A stretch of 42,479 nt of DNA from JAGLTN01 sp023135255 (GCA_030639495.1 DAOWCP010000007.1:1-42479), one strand, 5' to 3'. Counted from the first letter of the stretch, positions 8,232-15,757 are shown. Numbers and translations are program-made. Notes: a model not told the origin generated them from the letters alone.

Positions 8232-9146
8232 TCAATAATGGTAGATATCGCCTCTTTGCCCTTTCCACCAGGGGTTATTATTGCGGGCTGCGATTACTTC
8301 GGCAGGCTTAACATCAGCATAGATAATTCCTTCTTTATCCCATATCTCCGTCAGCAGCAAGCCGTTTTTATCTACTATATTGCTCCCTCCGCGACAATTA
8401 TGCCCAGCTTCATCTTTTCCGCAACAGCAGGATGTTGCCATGATCATCGAATTTGTCCTGGCCAAATTGCGAACCTCTTCATAGCCTCGACTTCCTCGAT
8501 TATTCATCCAAAACAGCATTGTGCAATCCAGGTTCGCGTAGGATCGCGTCATCTCAGGAAAGTCACCATCATAGCAAATCATGACGCCGCTTTTATATCC
8601 TTTCACATCGAAAGTGACTAATTTGTTGCCCGGAAGATAATGATCCGGTTCATGCCTTAGACCTTTTGCTTTCCACCATAAATGCGTTTTCCGGTAGTTA
8701 GCGACAACTCCGCTCTTGCCTACTAAAGTAGCAGCGATATAGCAATTAGCATCTTGGCGCTCAGTAAGACCATACAGAATAAGGCTGTTGCTCCCTTTCA
8801 ACAATTCTTGAAAAGCCTTGGTTGTAGGACCATTTACTTCTTCTGCCAGTTCTTTAATATTGTCCACATAGCCAACAAGCAATTCTTCGTGGAACAAAAT
8901 AATATCCGCACCGTTATCTAACGCTTTTTGGGCAAATAGAAGAGCTTTCCTTCTGTTTTTTTCCACTTTTCCTGGTTCGGTTTCCTGTTGGACAACAGCA
9001 ATTCTAACTGTCGCTTTCTTCGCACTATTTTGCTGATGGTTCTTGCTTTTAGATGCTCTTGCCCGCGGGCCTAAAGACAATGCCCCAATGCCGCAGACGC
9101 CAAGTTTAAAAAATTGTCTTCTTGGAATTTTTATTTTTTCAAACAT
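8232..9146 (-). CDS. Tat-exported carbon-nitrogen hydrolase (nitrilase family)
   Basis: An amidase or nitrilase-fold enzyme of 304 residues that hydrolyses a C-N bond; its substrate is unknown. The catalytic triad is visible as Glu87 in 'ILFHEELL', Lys153 in 'NYRKTHLW' and Cys191 in 'GVMICYDGDFPE'. The N-terminus 'IPRRQFFKLGVCGIGALSLG' is a twin-arginine signal, so the enzyme should act outside the cytoplasm, which is uncommon for this mostly cytoplasmic family. GAGG precedes the ATG at 9146. It lies on the same strand downstream of ccdA but is separated from it by two copies of the dispersed repeat, so it is probably a separate unit. Confidence 0.9.
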   Translation of the reverse strand: MFEKIKIPRRQFFKLGVCGIGALSLGPRARASKSKNHQQNSAKKATVRIAVVQQETEPGKVEKNRRKALLFAQKALDNGADIILFHEELLVGYVDNIKELAEEVNGPTTKAFQELLKGSNSLILYGLTERQDANCYIAATLVGKSGVVANYRKTHLWWKAKGLRHEPDHYLPGNKLVTFDVKGYKSGVMICYDGDFPEMTRSYANLDCTMLFWMNNRGSRGYEEVRNLARTNSMIMATSCCCGKDEAGHNCRGGSNIVDKNGLLLTEIWDKEGIIYADVKPAEVIAARNNNPWWKGQRGDIYHY

Positions 9147-9223
9147 AAACTAACCTCATTTTTTGTCATTATCTTTTCACAACCGATTGTTCGCCAGTCG
9201 GTTTTTATGCATGTCAAGCGGTG

Positions 9224-9307
9224 TATACTGATCGCAATTGAATTTTACCGTTTATCCGCGGGTAAATAACTCAAAGATAAGAAGTTCCGGCTTCTTTCGC
9301 GGGCATT
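9224..9307 (+). repeat. dispersed repeat, copy 2a (tandem)
   Basis: TATACTGATCGCAATTGAAT, then TTTACCGTTTATCCGCGGGT and AAGATAAGAAGTT. It is directly followed by a second unit of the same sense, and the two share most of their 84 bp. It lacks its own palindromic right end. Confidence 0.88.
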
Positions 9308-9427
9308 TATACTGATCCCAATTGAATTTTTCCGTTTATCCGCGGGTAAATAACGCAAAGATAAGAAGTTATGGATTTATTCGCGGACATCTCTTACCCT
9401 GAAGGGTATACTACCCTAAAGGGTATA
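9308..9427 (+). repeat. dispersed repeat, copy 2b (overlaps ccdA stop)
   Basis: The second tandem unit. Its right end is doubled: TACCCTGAAGGGTATA is followed at once by CTACCCTAAAGGGTATA. The TAG stop of the ccdA-like gene (9418-9416) lies in the last palindrome, and its final codons 'IYTL' come from repeat sequence. Confidence 0.88.
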
Positions 9428-10114
9428 GATCATATAAAGACCAGCGATGATTATCAAGACAGCGCAAATTTTCTTTATTACAGTTGTAGCTTTTGATTTT
9501 TCGTTCCACTTCATATATCTGTTCACAAGCTCGCTGCAGCTTCCCGCTAACACAATAAAGCCGCAATGACCTATCGCATAAGCCAGCAATAAAACCAAAG
9601 AGTAAACAGCCCTTTCTCCCGCAACCTTAAAGACAACCGCCAACATCGGTGCCATATAGGCAAACGTGCAAGGGCCGATAGCGATGCCGAATACAAGACC
9701 AATTATAAATGCACCCAAAAGCCCCCTGCCCTTAAACCTGCTCATATTCGGACTCGACCAGTTCAGCGAAATAACATCGAGCAAGACAAGTGCAATAACA
9801 AAAAATATACCAGCTACAAAATAATTACTCCAGCTGCCCACATCACCAAGCATCCTCCCAGCCATAGCGGTAATTACTCCAACACCTGCGATAGTAATTA
9901 ATATCCCCATAGAAAAAACCAGCGATATCGCAAAAGCTTTTTTAATGGTTTTTTCTTTCTGCTGGCTGATGAATCCAACCACTAATGGGATACTCGCCAA
10001 ATGACAGGGGCTGAGCAAAATGCTAAGCAGTCCCCATACAAATGAAGCTGAGATAGCAACACTGCCGGAGCCTTCAACTGCACGGGTTAAATTTGTAAAA
10101 AGCTCATTAATCAT
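9416..10114 (-). CDS. CcdA/DsbD-family thiol-disulfide transporter
   Basis: A membrane protein of 232 residues with about six helices that passes electrons from cytoplasmic thioredoxin to extracytoplasmic thiol proteins. The two redox cysteines of the family are visible as Cys37 in 'LSPCHLASIP' and Cys149 in 'AIGPCTFAYMAP', each in its hydrophobic half. It ends an apparent operon with a flavoprotein and two thioredoxin-like proteins, which gives it clear partners. AAAGGA precedes ATG 10114. The C-terminal residues and stop are supplied by a dispersed repeat. CcdA function is confident; a role in cytochrome c maturation is not implied. Confidence 0.9.
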   Translation of the reverse strand: MINELFTNLTRAVEGSGSVAISASFVWGLLSILLSPCHLASIPLVVGFISQQKEKTIKKAFAISLVFSMGILITIAGVGVITAMAGRMLGDVGSWSNYFVAGIFFVIALVLLDVISLNWSSPNMSRFKGRGLLGAFIIGLVFGIAIGPCTFAYMAPMLAVVFKVAGERAVYSLVLLLAYAIGHCGFIVLAGSCSELVNRYMKWNEKSKATTVIKKICAVLIIIAGLYMIYTL

Positions 10115-10141
10115 TTGCTTTCCTTTTTTGTTAATTGCTTT

Positions 10142-10843
10142 TTATATGGATAAACGGATAGCAGCCTCGGCAACTCGAATACCAAGATTTTTTGCTGAAT
10201 CCATGCCGTATTCATCTTTGCTGATATCATCTTTATAAGCGTTCCACAATGTAGCTCCCTGAAGTGCAGGAGATTTTCCGCCCACGCACATTGCCTCATG
10301 GCAAAGCATGGCTGCATGAATTTGTTCGATAACCAATTCCTGACCTCCGTTGCGATATGCTCCGACAGCCAGAGCTCCTACTGCTTTATCCTGTAGAAGC
10401 AGTTTCGGTTTTCTCAAAACCGCTAAGCGTTCCAGAAAGGCCTTACATAAAGCACTCATGCAGCGATAATATACCGGTGAGCCGATTATTATTCCACCTA
10501 AATTGGGAGATCGGAGAGTAGGCTCTATTGCTACTGAAAAGTTGTCGATATTTTTTTCTGCTCCTGCCGGAGTGGATTCGCTGCCCCAGCCGGGAATATC
10601 CATGCCTCCAAGGTCTATTAGCTTTACCTCAATTCTGGAATCTGTTTTTTGTGCAGCTTCCAGCGCAGCTTGAACCGACTTGGAGGTGGTCTTGCCTTTA
10701 CGCGGACTGCACGATATTCCGACAATAAGCCTCTTAGAATTTAAATCTTTCTTTTCCGTTCCTGCTGAAGCAGAAACAGCTCCACTTGTCGCAGCTGCAC
10801 CGACCACACCTAAGAAATTGCGTCTCGAAATTATTTTTTTCAT
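10142..10843 (-). CDS. Tat-exported NADPH-dependent FMN reductase/flavodoxin-like protein
   Basis: A flavoprotein of 233 residues with a twin-arginine signal ('MKKIISRRNFLGVVGAAATSG'). The flavodoxin-like fold starts at 'RLIVGISCSPRKGKTTSKSV' (phosphate-binding loop). 'GGIIIGSPVYYRCMSALCKA' follows, the flavin-binding segment typical of iron-sulfur flavoprotein/NADPH-FMN reductase relatives. Several cysteines are present. It lies between the thioredoxin and ccdA genes with short gaps (about 25 bp on each side), so it is probably cotranscribed and may reduce a metal(loid) or disulfide outside the cytoplasm. That role is inferred. Confidence 0.85.
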   Translation of the reverse strand: MKKIISRRNFLGVVGAAATSGAVSASAGTEKKDLNSKRLIVGISCSPRKGKTTSKSVQAALEAAQKTDSRIEVKLIDLGGMDIPGWGSESTPAGAEKNIDNFSVAIEPTLRSPNLGGIIIGSPVYYRCMSALCKAFLERLAVLRKPKLLLQDKAVGALAVGAYRNGGQELVIEQIHAAMLCHEAMCVGGKSPALQGATLWNAYKDDISKDEYGMDSAKNLGIRVAEAAIRLSI

Positions 10844-10867
10844 GGTTATTTCGCTTTCAAAATTACA

Positions 10868-11311
10868 TTATTTCTTTACCAGTTCAATACCAAGTTCTTT
10901 CCACTTTGCCAATATATCTTCCTTGGCGAAAAACCCCTCATGTCTGAAAAGCTCATTGCCTTGCTTATCAAAAAATATCTGAAGCGGGATCAAACGAACA
11001 TTATATTTCTGTGCGGATTCACGGTCCTGCCAAACATCTATAAATTGAACTTTCAACTGCCCCTGATAGCTTTCAGTTAACTCCTTAAGTATAGGCATCA
11101 TCTGCTTGCACGGAATACAACTATGAGAGCCAAGCTCAAGCAGCAAAGGAAGCTGCTCCGCATTTTCATTGTCAACTACTGTTGTCTTATTGTCGGTTCC
11201 GTTAATTGCATTCAAATCATAATTGTACTTAATACGCTTTGCGACAACCACAAACATCACAGCCGCGATCAATGCAACGGGTATTACTGTTTTTTGCCAT
11301 TTTGTTTTCAT
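10868..11311 (-). CDS. membrane-anchored thioredoxin-fold protein
   Basis: About 147 residues with an N-terminal membrane anchor ('VIPVALIAAVMFVVVAKR') and an extracytoplasmic thioredoxin domain. The active site is Cys65-x-x-Cys68 in 'GSHSCIPCKQM', and a later 'YNVRLIPLQIFF' gives the cis-proline loop. It probably exchanges electrons with the CcdA-like protein of the same operon. I chose ATG 11311 because AAGGA lies 7 nt upstream; an earlier in-frame ATG at 11350 adds 13 residues and overlaps the upstream gene. Confidence 0.9.
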   Translation of the reverse strand: MKTKWQKTVIPVALIAAVMFVVVAKRIKYNYDLNAINGTDNKTTVVDNENAEQLPLLLELGSHSCIPCKQMMPILKELTESYQGQLKVQFIDVWQDRESAQKYNVRLIPLQIFFDKQGNELFRHEGFFAKEDILAKWKELGIELVKK

Positions 11312-11321
11312 AAGATATTCC

Positions 11322-11555
11322 TTAAGATAACATGCTTTTAATTTCATCAATACTCAAAACTTTACCTGTCGATTTAACCTCACCATCGATTGCGATAGCA
11401 GGAGTTATCATTACGCCGAATCCCATTATATCATTAATGTCGGTAACTTTCTCAATTTCAAATTCGATCCCCAATTCACTTGCCGCAGTCTCTGCAACCT
11501 CTGTGAGTTTCTTACACTTGGGACAGCCCGTTCCTAATATCTGTATCTTTTTCAT
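11322..11555 (-). CDS. small thioredoxin-like protein (TM0996/MTH895 type)
   Basis: A 77-residue glutaredoxin-like protein. The redox motif Cys11-Pro-Lys-Cys14 stands in 'ILGTGCPKCKKL', and 'GVMITPAIAIDGE' carries the cis-proline. Proteins of this type are commonly found beside DUF318 permeases and are thought to work with them in handling metal(loid)s or thiols. ATG 11555 is chosen because AAGGTG precedes it at the right distance. The TTG at 11570 would overlap the permease stop. Confidence 0.92.
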   Translation of the reverse strand: MKKIQILGTGCPKCKKLTEVAETAASELGIEFEIEKVTDINDIMGFGVMITPAIAIDGEVKSTGKVLSIDEIKSMLS

Positions 11556-11566
11556 TAATTCACCTT

Positions 11567-12865
11567 TCAAAATATACTGCCGAATGCTATCCCTGATACC
11601 GTTGCCATTACTATTACCAGCGACACGAACACGATAGTTTTTTGCGTACCCATTACCGAGCGTATCACTAACATATTAGGCAAGCTAAGTGCAGGCCCCG
11701 CAAGCAAAAGTGCAAGTGCGGGCCCTTTGCCCATCCCCGCGCCGATCAAACCCTGCAATATTGGAACCTCCGTCAAAGTTGCAAAATACATAAACGCACC
11801 CGCTACAGATGCAAACAGATTCGCCCATAAAGAATTACCGCCAACTGCTTTTTCAACCCAGCCCGAAGGTATCAATCCTTCTTCACCGGGCCTACCCAAA
11901 AGGGCACCTGCGATTATCACACCGAAAAGCAGCAATGGAAGTATCTGCTTTGCAAACCCCCACGAAGCGGCAAACCAGTCCTGCGTTTCATTCTTCTCAG
12001 TAGATGTTATCGCAGAGATACCAATGATCCCCGCAATAAAAGCGATTATAGGTCTTTCAGGAAACATAAACGCAAGCCCAGCTGTGGGAATCGCTGCTAT
12101 TAAAATTTTATACCATTTAATTTTGAACCAGCTAATAAGGATCACCCCTAAAGCCAAACCAAAACCAGAAGTCACTATCCACTTGGCGGAATAAACAGAC
12201 GCCCAGATTCCACTGCTTTCCTGAGGCTTGCCCCAATTGGCAAAAACAAGTATTCCGACCATCGATGCAAAATAAATCCCGTTCTGCAAAAGATTCCTCT
12301 GCTGTTTTTCCACCGGCATAGCAGGAGCATTGTTAGCTTTGGCGATTTCTTCCTTGCGATAAATAAAATGCATCAGCAAACCTATAACAATACTGAAAAT
12401 AATCGCTCCAACCGCTCTGGCAATTCCCATTTCCACACCAAGTATCCTCGCAGTAAGAACTATCGCAAGAACATTGATAGCCGGCCCCGAATAAAGAAAT
12501 GTCGTCGCAGGACCAAGCCCCGCGCCCATTTTATAAATCCCCGCAAACAAAGGCAGCACCGTACAGCTGCAAACCGCCAAAATCGTCCCCGAAACACTCG
12601 CGACACCATACGCCAAAAATTTATTAGCTTTAGCACCGAGATATTTCATAACCGATGCCTCGCTGACAAAAACCGAAATCGCACCAGCAATAAAAAACGC
12701 GGGTACCAGGCAAAGCACAACATGCTCCCTTGCATACCATTTTACTAATGCAAGCGATTCAACGATCGCATTATCAAAACGCTCAATGCCTATCGGTAAA
12801 AAGTAACAGCCCAAAAACACTGCCAGTATGACACCAAGCTTTTTATATTCTTTCTTCCAATCCAT
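11567..12865 (-). CDS. DUF318/ArsP-type permease
   Basis: An inner-membrane permease of about 432 residues in two hydrophobic halves. The family signature Cys99-Ser-Cys101 appears in 'LAVCSCTVLPLFAGI', and the second half has 'KGPALALLLAGPALSLPN'. Relatives include ArsP (organoarsenical efflux) and SO_0444-like transporters; the substrate cannot be decided here. ATG 12865 with an AAGAGAT upstream is the likely start; a start at 12946 would overlap the arsR coding sequence. Its 3' end lies next to the small CPKC protein, which supports joint action. Confidence 0.9.
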   Translation of the reverse strand: MDWKKEYKKLGVILAVFLGCYFLPIGIERFDNAIVESLALVKWYAREHVVLCLVPAFFIAGAISVFVSEASVMKYLGAKANKFLAYGVASVSGTILAVCSCTVLPLFAGIYKMGAGLGPATTFLYSGPAINVLAIVLTARILGVEMGIARAVGAIIFSIVIGLLMHFIYRKEEIAKANNAPAMPVEKQQRNLLQNGIYFASMVGILVFANWGKPQESSGIWASVYSAKWIVTSGFGLALGVILISWFKIKWYKILIAAIPTAGLAFMFPERPIIAFIAGIIGISAITSTEKNETQDWFAASWGFAKQILPLLLFGVIIAGALLGRPGEEGLIPSGWVEKAVGGNSLWANLFASVAGAFMYFATLTEVPILQGLIGAGMGKGPALALLLAGPALSLPNMLVIRSVMGTQKTIVFVSLVIVMATVSGIAFGSIF

Positions 12866-12879
12866 AAAAATCTCTTTGC

Positions 12880-13209
12880 TTAACTTAATGCTTTGAATAT
12901 TTCTCCATCTTCTCTGTACTGCTGCACCAAACAGTCCGTTATACATCCCAGAAATTCAAAAATGCAAGGCCGCTTCAATGTATAAATTACCCTCAACCCT
13001 TTTTTCTGCGATGACAATATCCTGGCCTTGACCATTACCGACAAATGCCTCGAAACATTCGACCTTTCCGAGTTGACATATTCAGCAATATCACAAACGC
13101 ATTGAGGCCCAGCCTGCAAAAAATGCACCACTGCAATCCGCAAAGGATGCGCAATCGCCTTAACAATTTCGGCTTGCTCTTCAAACATTCTTTTTTCTTT
13201 TGCATTCAT
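12880..13209 (-). CDS. ArsR/SmtB-family metalloregulator
   Basis: A winged-helix repressor of 109 residues. The recognition helix is near 'ERSNVSRHLSVMVKARIL' and the wing is near 'SSQKKGLRVIYTL'. Cys37 and Cys39 in 'QCVCDIAEYV' match the alpha-3 metal(loid)-sensing 'CVCDL' site of ArsR, so As(III)/Sb(III) or a soft metal is the likely inducer. It heads the operon with permease, redox proteins and ccdA. A likely operator lies at 13237-13258. Confidence 0.92.
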   Translation of the reverse strand: MNAKEKRMFEEQAEIVKAIAHPLRIAVVHFLQAGPQCVCDIAEYVNSERSNVSRHLSVMVKARILSSQKKGLRVIYTLKRPCIFEFLGCITDCLVQQYREDGEIFKALS

Positions 13210-13236
13210 AATTTTTAAATCCTGTTTTTTAATAAC

Positions 13237-13258
13237 TATATGACAATATACTCACATA
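13237..13258. promoter_or_regulatory. candidate ArsR operator
   Basis: On the plus strand TATATGA-N8-TCACATA is an inverted repeat with one mismatch per half-site. It lies 28-49 bp upstream of the arsR start. ArsR-family operators are often imperfect repeats of this size. Confidence 0.45.
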
Positions 13259-13338
13259 ATAAGTAAAAAGTTCATTTTTTGCCAATAAAAAACGGTTCAT
13301 CCGGTTAATGCATAGGTATTTCCGTTTATCCTCGTTTT

Positions 13339-13479
13339 TTGAGGCGTTATAGAGGAAAAATCATTTGGGCAGATGGCCTAATTTGGGATGATAGAGATAT
13401 TGCAAAAAATGAAAAAGAAGCTATCTTCGCCCGAGAAGATAGAATTATTGTTGAATATGATAAGCTCAAACGTTTGTAA
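13339..13479 (+). pseudogene. coding-like fragment of unknown origin
   Basis: An open frame of 46 codons from TTG 13339 to TAA 13479 reads 'LRRYRGKIIWADGLIWDDRD' and continues 'IAKNEKEAIFAREDRIIVEY'. The composition is that of a normal charged protein end, unlike random intergenic sequence. There is no good ribosome binding site, and upstream the frame runs into a stop. It looks like the 3' end of a lost gene. No family recognised. Confidence 0.4.
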
Positions 13480-13500
13480 TTTCGGCATATTCTTTTTTTT

Positions 13501-13524
13501 TAAATTCAAGCGACAATTAGTATA
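13501..13524 (-). repeat. dispersed repeat, truncated left end (copy 3)
   Basis: On the minus strand TATACTAATTGTCGCTTGAA resembles the family's left end with a few changes. It directly follows relic coding sequence, and its TAC-TAA supplies the stop of the 42-codon Tat-type frame. No right end is visible. Confidence 0.5.
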
Positions 13525-13645
13525 ACAAGCCAGTTTTTGGCGAGGAAAGCAAAGTCCGTGAAATCGACATTGCCGTCGTCAATCCAGATGCTACGGACAA
13601 TACAGTGGCCTTCAAAAAGTTTCTTCTGGTTGTCTCTGATGGCAT
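13506..13645 (-). pseudogene. relic: Tat signal start joined to a dockerin-like end, out of frame
   Basis: From ATG 13645 the minus strand reads 'MPSETTRRNFLKATVLSVAS', a good twin-arginine signal with AAAGGA upstream, and stops after 42 codons at 13517. In another frame the same stretch (about 13610 to 13506) reads 'WIDDGNVDFTDFAFLAKNWL', the typical end of a dockerin-like domain in these bacteria. Two gene ends have thus been joined out of frame, most simply by a deletion. A short expressed peptide cannot be excluded. Confidence 0.6.
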
Positions 13646-13736
13646 TTTTTTTATTGTTCCTTTCAAAATATTAGCAGATTTATATCGAAAAAACGCCTAT
13701 TTTGCAATTGTTTAAATGCCTGAGCAGTAGGGCGAT

Positions 13737-13765
13737 TTGATTTTGCTGCTTAAATATGCTATAAT
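13737..13765 (+). promoter_or_regulatory. promoter of the lipoprotein gene
   Basis: TTGATT (13737-13742), 17 bp, then extended -10 TGCTATAAT (TATAAT 13760-13765). The start codon follows 32 bp later with GGAG in between. Confidence 0.75.
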
Positions 13766-13797
13766 AGCTCTGTGGTGAATATTTTAGGAGTTAAGTG

Positions 13798-14256
13798 ATG
13801 AGAAGGAAAAAGTTTCTACATAAATTATTGGAAGCTGAATGTATTTTAATAATAACGCTTGTAATAATGTTATTTTCGCTGGCGGGTTGCGGCAAGGTTG
13901 GGGTTAAGGATCCGGTTTTTGTGCCTGGTTTTGGTGAATCATTCAAAGGCCAAACAGCTGAGCAGAGGCCGCCTGTTTTTCAAAATGGCGACATCATCTG
14001 CTATCGCATGAACAAAAATAAAAAGGGCATCGTGATGCAGGCGGATTATAAATATGTGCCAAGGCTCGGGGCGTGGTATTGCGTGGTTGATTTTTATCCT
14101 TCGTCGGCATTGCTGCATTTTGATTTTTCAGGCTTTGATAACTATGAGAGACGCTATGTTTACGAGTATGAATTAGAGCTGACGCAAGCTTACCAAAAGC
14201 AAGCCCACACAATGCCGGCTCAATGGCAGTTCATGGAATTGCAGATAGTGCAATAG
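13798..14256 (+). CDS. predicted lipoprotein, function unknown
   Basis: A 152-residue protein with a basic N-terminus, a hydrophobic stretch and a lipobox 'FSLAGC', so it should be lipid-anchored in the envelope. The rest ('GDIICYRMNKNKKGIVMQAD', 'YKYVPRLGAWYCVVDFYP') has a short-beta-barrel look, but I do not recognise a family. I took ATG 13798 (GGAG 7 nt upstream); the adjacent GTG 13795 is less likely. A good promoter lies just upstream, and the gene stands alone on the plus strand. Confidence 0.8.
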   Translation: MRRKKFLHKLLEAECILIITLVIMLFSLAGCGKVGVKDPVFVPGFGESFKGQTAEQRPPVFQNGDIICYRMNKNKKGIVMQADYKYVPRLGAWYCVVDFYPSSALLHFDFSGFDNYERRYVYEYELELTQAYQKQAHTMPAQWQFMELQIVQ

Positions 14257-14366
14257 GTATAGCTGCTGCGTACAGTCAGGTTATTGCTTGACTTTTGTTG
14301 TCTTATAATGTAATGATTCAGCTATGAATAAGGTTATTATCAAACTTCGCGGGAATTTTTCTGTAC

Positions 14367-14466
14367 TATACCCTTTGAGGCTAAGATCCCGATGTATATC
14401 GGGATCCCTGAGGATAAACGGAACACGAAGAGCCGCGATAACGAAAATTCAATTGGGGTTAGTATA
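14367..14466 (-). repeat. dispersed repeat, copy 4, with internal perfect hairpin
   Basis: In minus sense it runs TATACTAACCCCAATTGAAT ... CCGTTTATCC ... CAAAGGGTATA. Inside, GATCCCGAT-GTAT-ATCGGGATC (14385-14406) is a perfect 9-bp inverted repeat that other copies lack. The copy ends 12 bp before the next gene's start codon and may carry or disturb its promoter. Confidence 0.8.
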
Positions 14467-14478
14467 ATAAGGTAAAAA

Positions 14479-15030
14479 ATGCAAAAAAAGTTGATGTATG
14501 CAATAATCGCTGTGAATCTGGCGATGGTGGTAAATGTTTTTGCTGTGCTTCAAAACAAAAACTTATTGCCGGGTTCTGCTGAATTCAAGAACGACGACGT
14601 TCATATTATCGTCAATATACAGTCAAGCGTTTATACTTATAAAGTGACTAATCCTGGCAATTCTCCGATTGTTAAATTCGAAATAAACCAGCATGCGGCG
14701 TACAATTTTCTGACGCCAAAAGGCTGGGAAAAAGAAGAGGCATCTGATATTTTCAGAGCATGGACCGATGACCCGGAAAATGCTATAGAAGGAAAGAAGG
14801 CCGCTGAATTTTCCATGCGAGTCGGCAGCAGTGGTGCTGTTCTCGGGCTGGGGACAGCCAAAGTATATTTTAAATCCGGAAAAATCAGCACATTTGACAG
14901 TTTATGGGTACCGGCTCCGGAACCTAAAAGTCACATCATCCTGGTGGCAGTTTTGATTCTGGCTGTTATGCTGCTTCATACTGCCATTATCGTTTATAAA
15001 AAACGCAGGGGAGGAAAACTTACCGTTTGA
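14479..15030 (+). CDS. surface protein with PEP-like C-terminal anchor
   Basis: An unknown 183-residue protein with an N-terminal hydrophobic segment ('LMYAIIAVNLAMVVNVFAVL'), an exported domain, and a C-terminal tail. The tail has 'PAPEP' (PEP at residues 147-149), a transmembrane span at about 151-173 and a basic end 'KKRRGGK'. This is the tripartite plan of exosortase substrates, though the spacing and the long span differ from the two classical PEP-CTERM proteins here. It converges with the EpsI-like gene (the 3' ends overlap by 11 bp) next to the exosortase homologue, so it is a candidate partner. A plain C-terminal membrane anchor is the alternative. Confidence 0.75.
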   Translation: MQKKLMYAIIAVNLAMVVNVFAVLQNKNLLPGSAEFKNDDVHIIVNIQSSVYTYKVTNPGNSPIVKFEINQHAAYNFLTPKGWEKEEASDIFRAWTDDPENAIEGKKAAEFSMRVGSSGAVLGLGTAKVYFKSGKISTFDSLWVPAPEPKSHIILVAVLILAVMLLHTAIIVYKKRRGGKLTV

Positions 15031-15757
15031 GTTGCTCGGTAAGAGGAAAATGTTCTTTTAAGAGGACAGCTAACGCCTCCCGCAGAAGCTTTTTGCATTG
15101 CTCTGTGCCAGCAGTCAAATCGCCGCCAATAGGACAAAATGTTGCAGCCTCAATCTTACTGAAATAGACATGACGATTTCCGGGTGTGGCTATAACCCAC
15201 CTGGCCTGCTCCCTGCTATATCGAAACTGCCCTTCTACAAAAAAGACATATGTCACAATACTATAACGCTCTGGTTTCTCAAGTATCAGCAAGCGTGCTT
15301 TAACGTATGGGTATTCCGGTGCCAATTGAGGTGTGTCGATTGTAAATGTCGACATTTTCCTAACTATGGCACCAGCCTGCCGAGAGCATACCTCGGGTGT
15401 ATGCGGTATTTTTTCTCTGGGGTCACTGTAATATGTTACAAACAGAACGAAATGGTCAGGGCTTTTCATGATATCAGTTGCCATAAAATCAAGATACAGG
15501 AATTCATCGGTTCCGAGATCAGCTTTCAAATTATCTTTGCGGATAAAGTCCCAGCCTTTCCGAAAAGATGGTAAAGATAAGAAATCAAAATCTTTCAATG
15601 CCTTGCGAATAGCAATCGGCTCTTTCATATAATGTTCTTCCAAAGCCTGTACGCCCGGGCGAAGTCCTGTTGCCGCTGCAAGTAGGATTGCTACCGACAA
15701 TAAAAAACGCAAAGAAAGCAACTGACTTCCAGAAATTCTTTTTTTAAGTTTAATCAT
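15020..15757 (-). CDS. EpsI-like exosortase-associated protein
   Basis: A 245-residue protein with one N-terminal membrane segment and an exported domain that carries 'HTPEVCSRQAGA' (His119 to Cys124), the hallmark 'H-x-PE-x-C' of the EpsI/DUF3485 family. This family is usually fused or adjacent to exosortases. ATG 15757 has GGAGG 8 nt upstream and overlaps the end of the exosortase gene by 8 bp, which indicates translational coupling. The 3' end overlaps the convergent gene. Its biochemical role is unknown. Confidence 0.88.
   Translation of the reverse strand: MIKLKKRISGSQLLSLRFLLSVAILLAAATGLRPGVQALEEHYMKEPIAIRKALKDFDFLSLPSFRKGWDFIRKDNLKADLGTDEFLYLDFMATDIMKSPDHFVLFVTYYSDPREKIPHTPEVCSRQAGAIVRKMSTFTIDTPQLAPEYPYVKARLLILEKPERYSIVTYVFFVEGQFRYSREQARWVIATPGNRHVYFSKIEAATFCPIGGDLTAGTEQCKKLLREALAVLLKEHFPLTEQLKR

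Noticed and set aside
13300..13345. Possible further copy of the dispersed repeat (ATTTCCGTTTATCCTCG)
   Set aside because: Only the CCGTTTATCC core matches; neither end is present, and the similarity is too short to list as a copy.
13522..13714. Plus-strand open frame reading 'PVFGEESKVREIDIAVVNPD' and onward
   Set aside because: The minus strand gives two better explanations (Tat signal start and dockerin end) with known motifs; the plus frame has no start signal.
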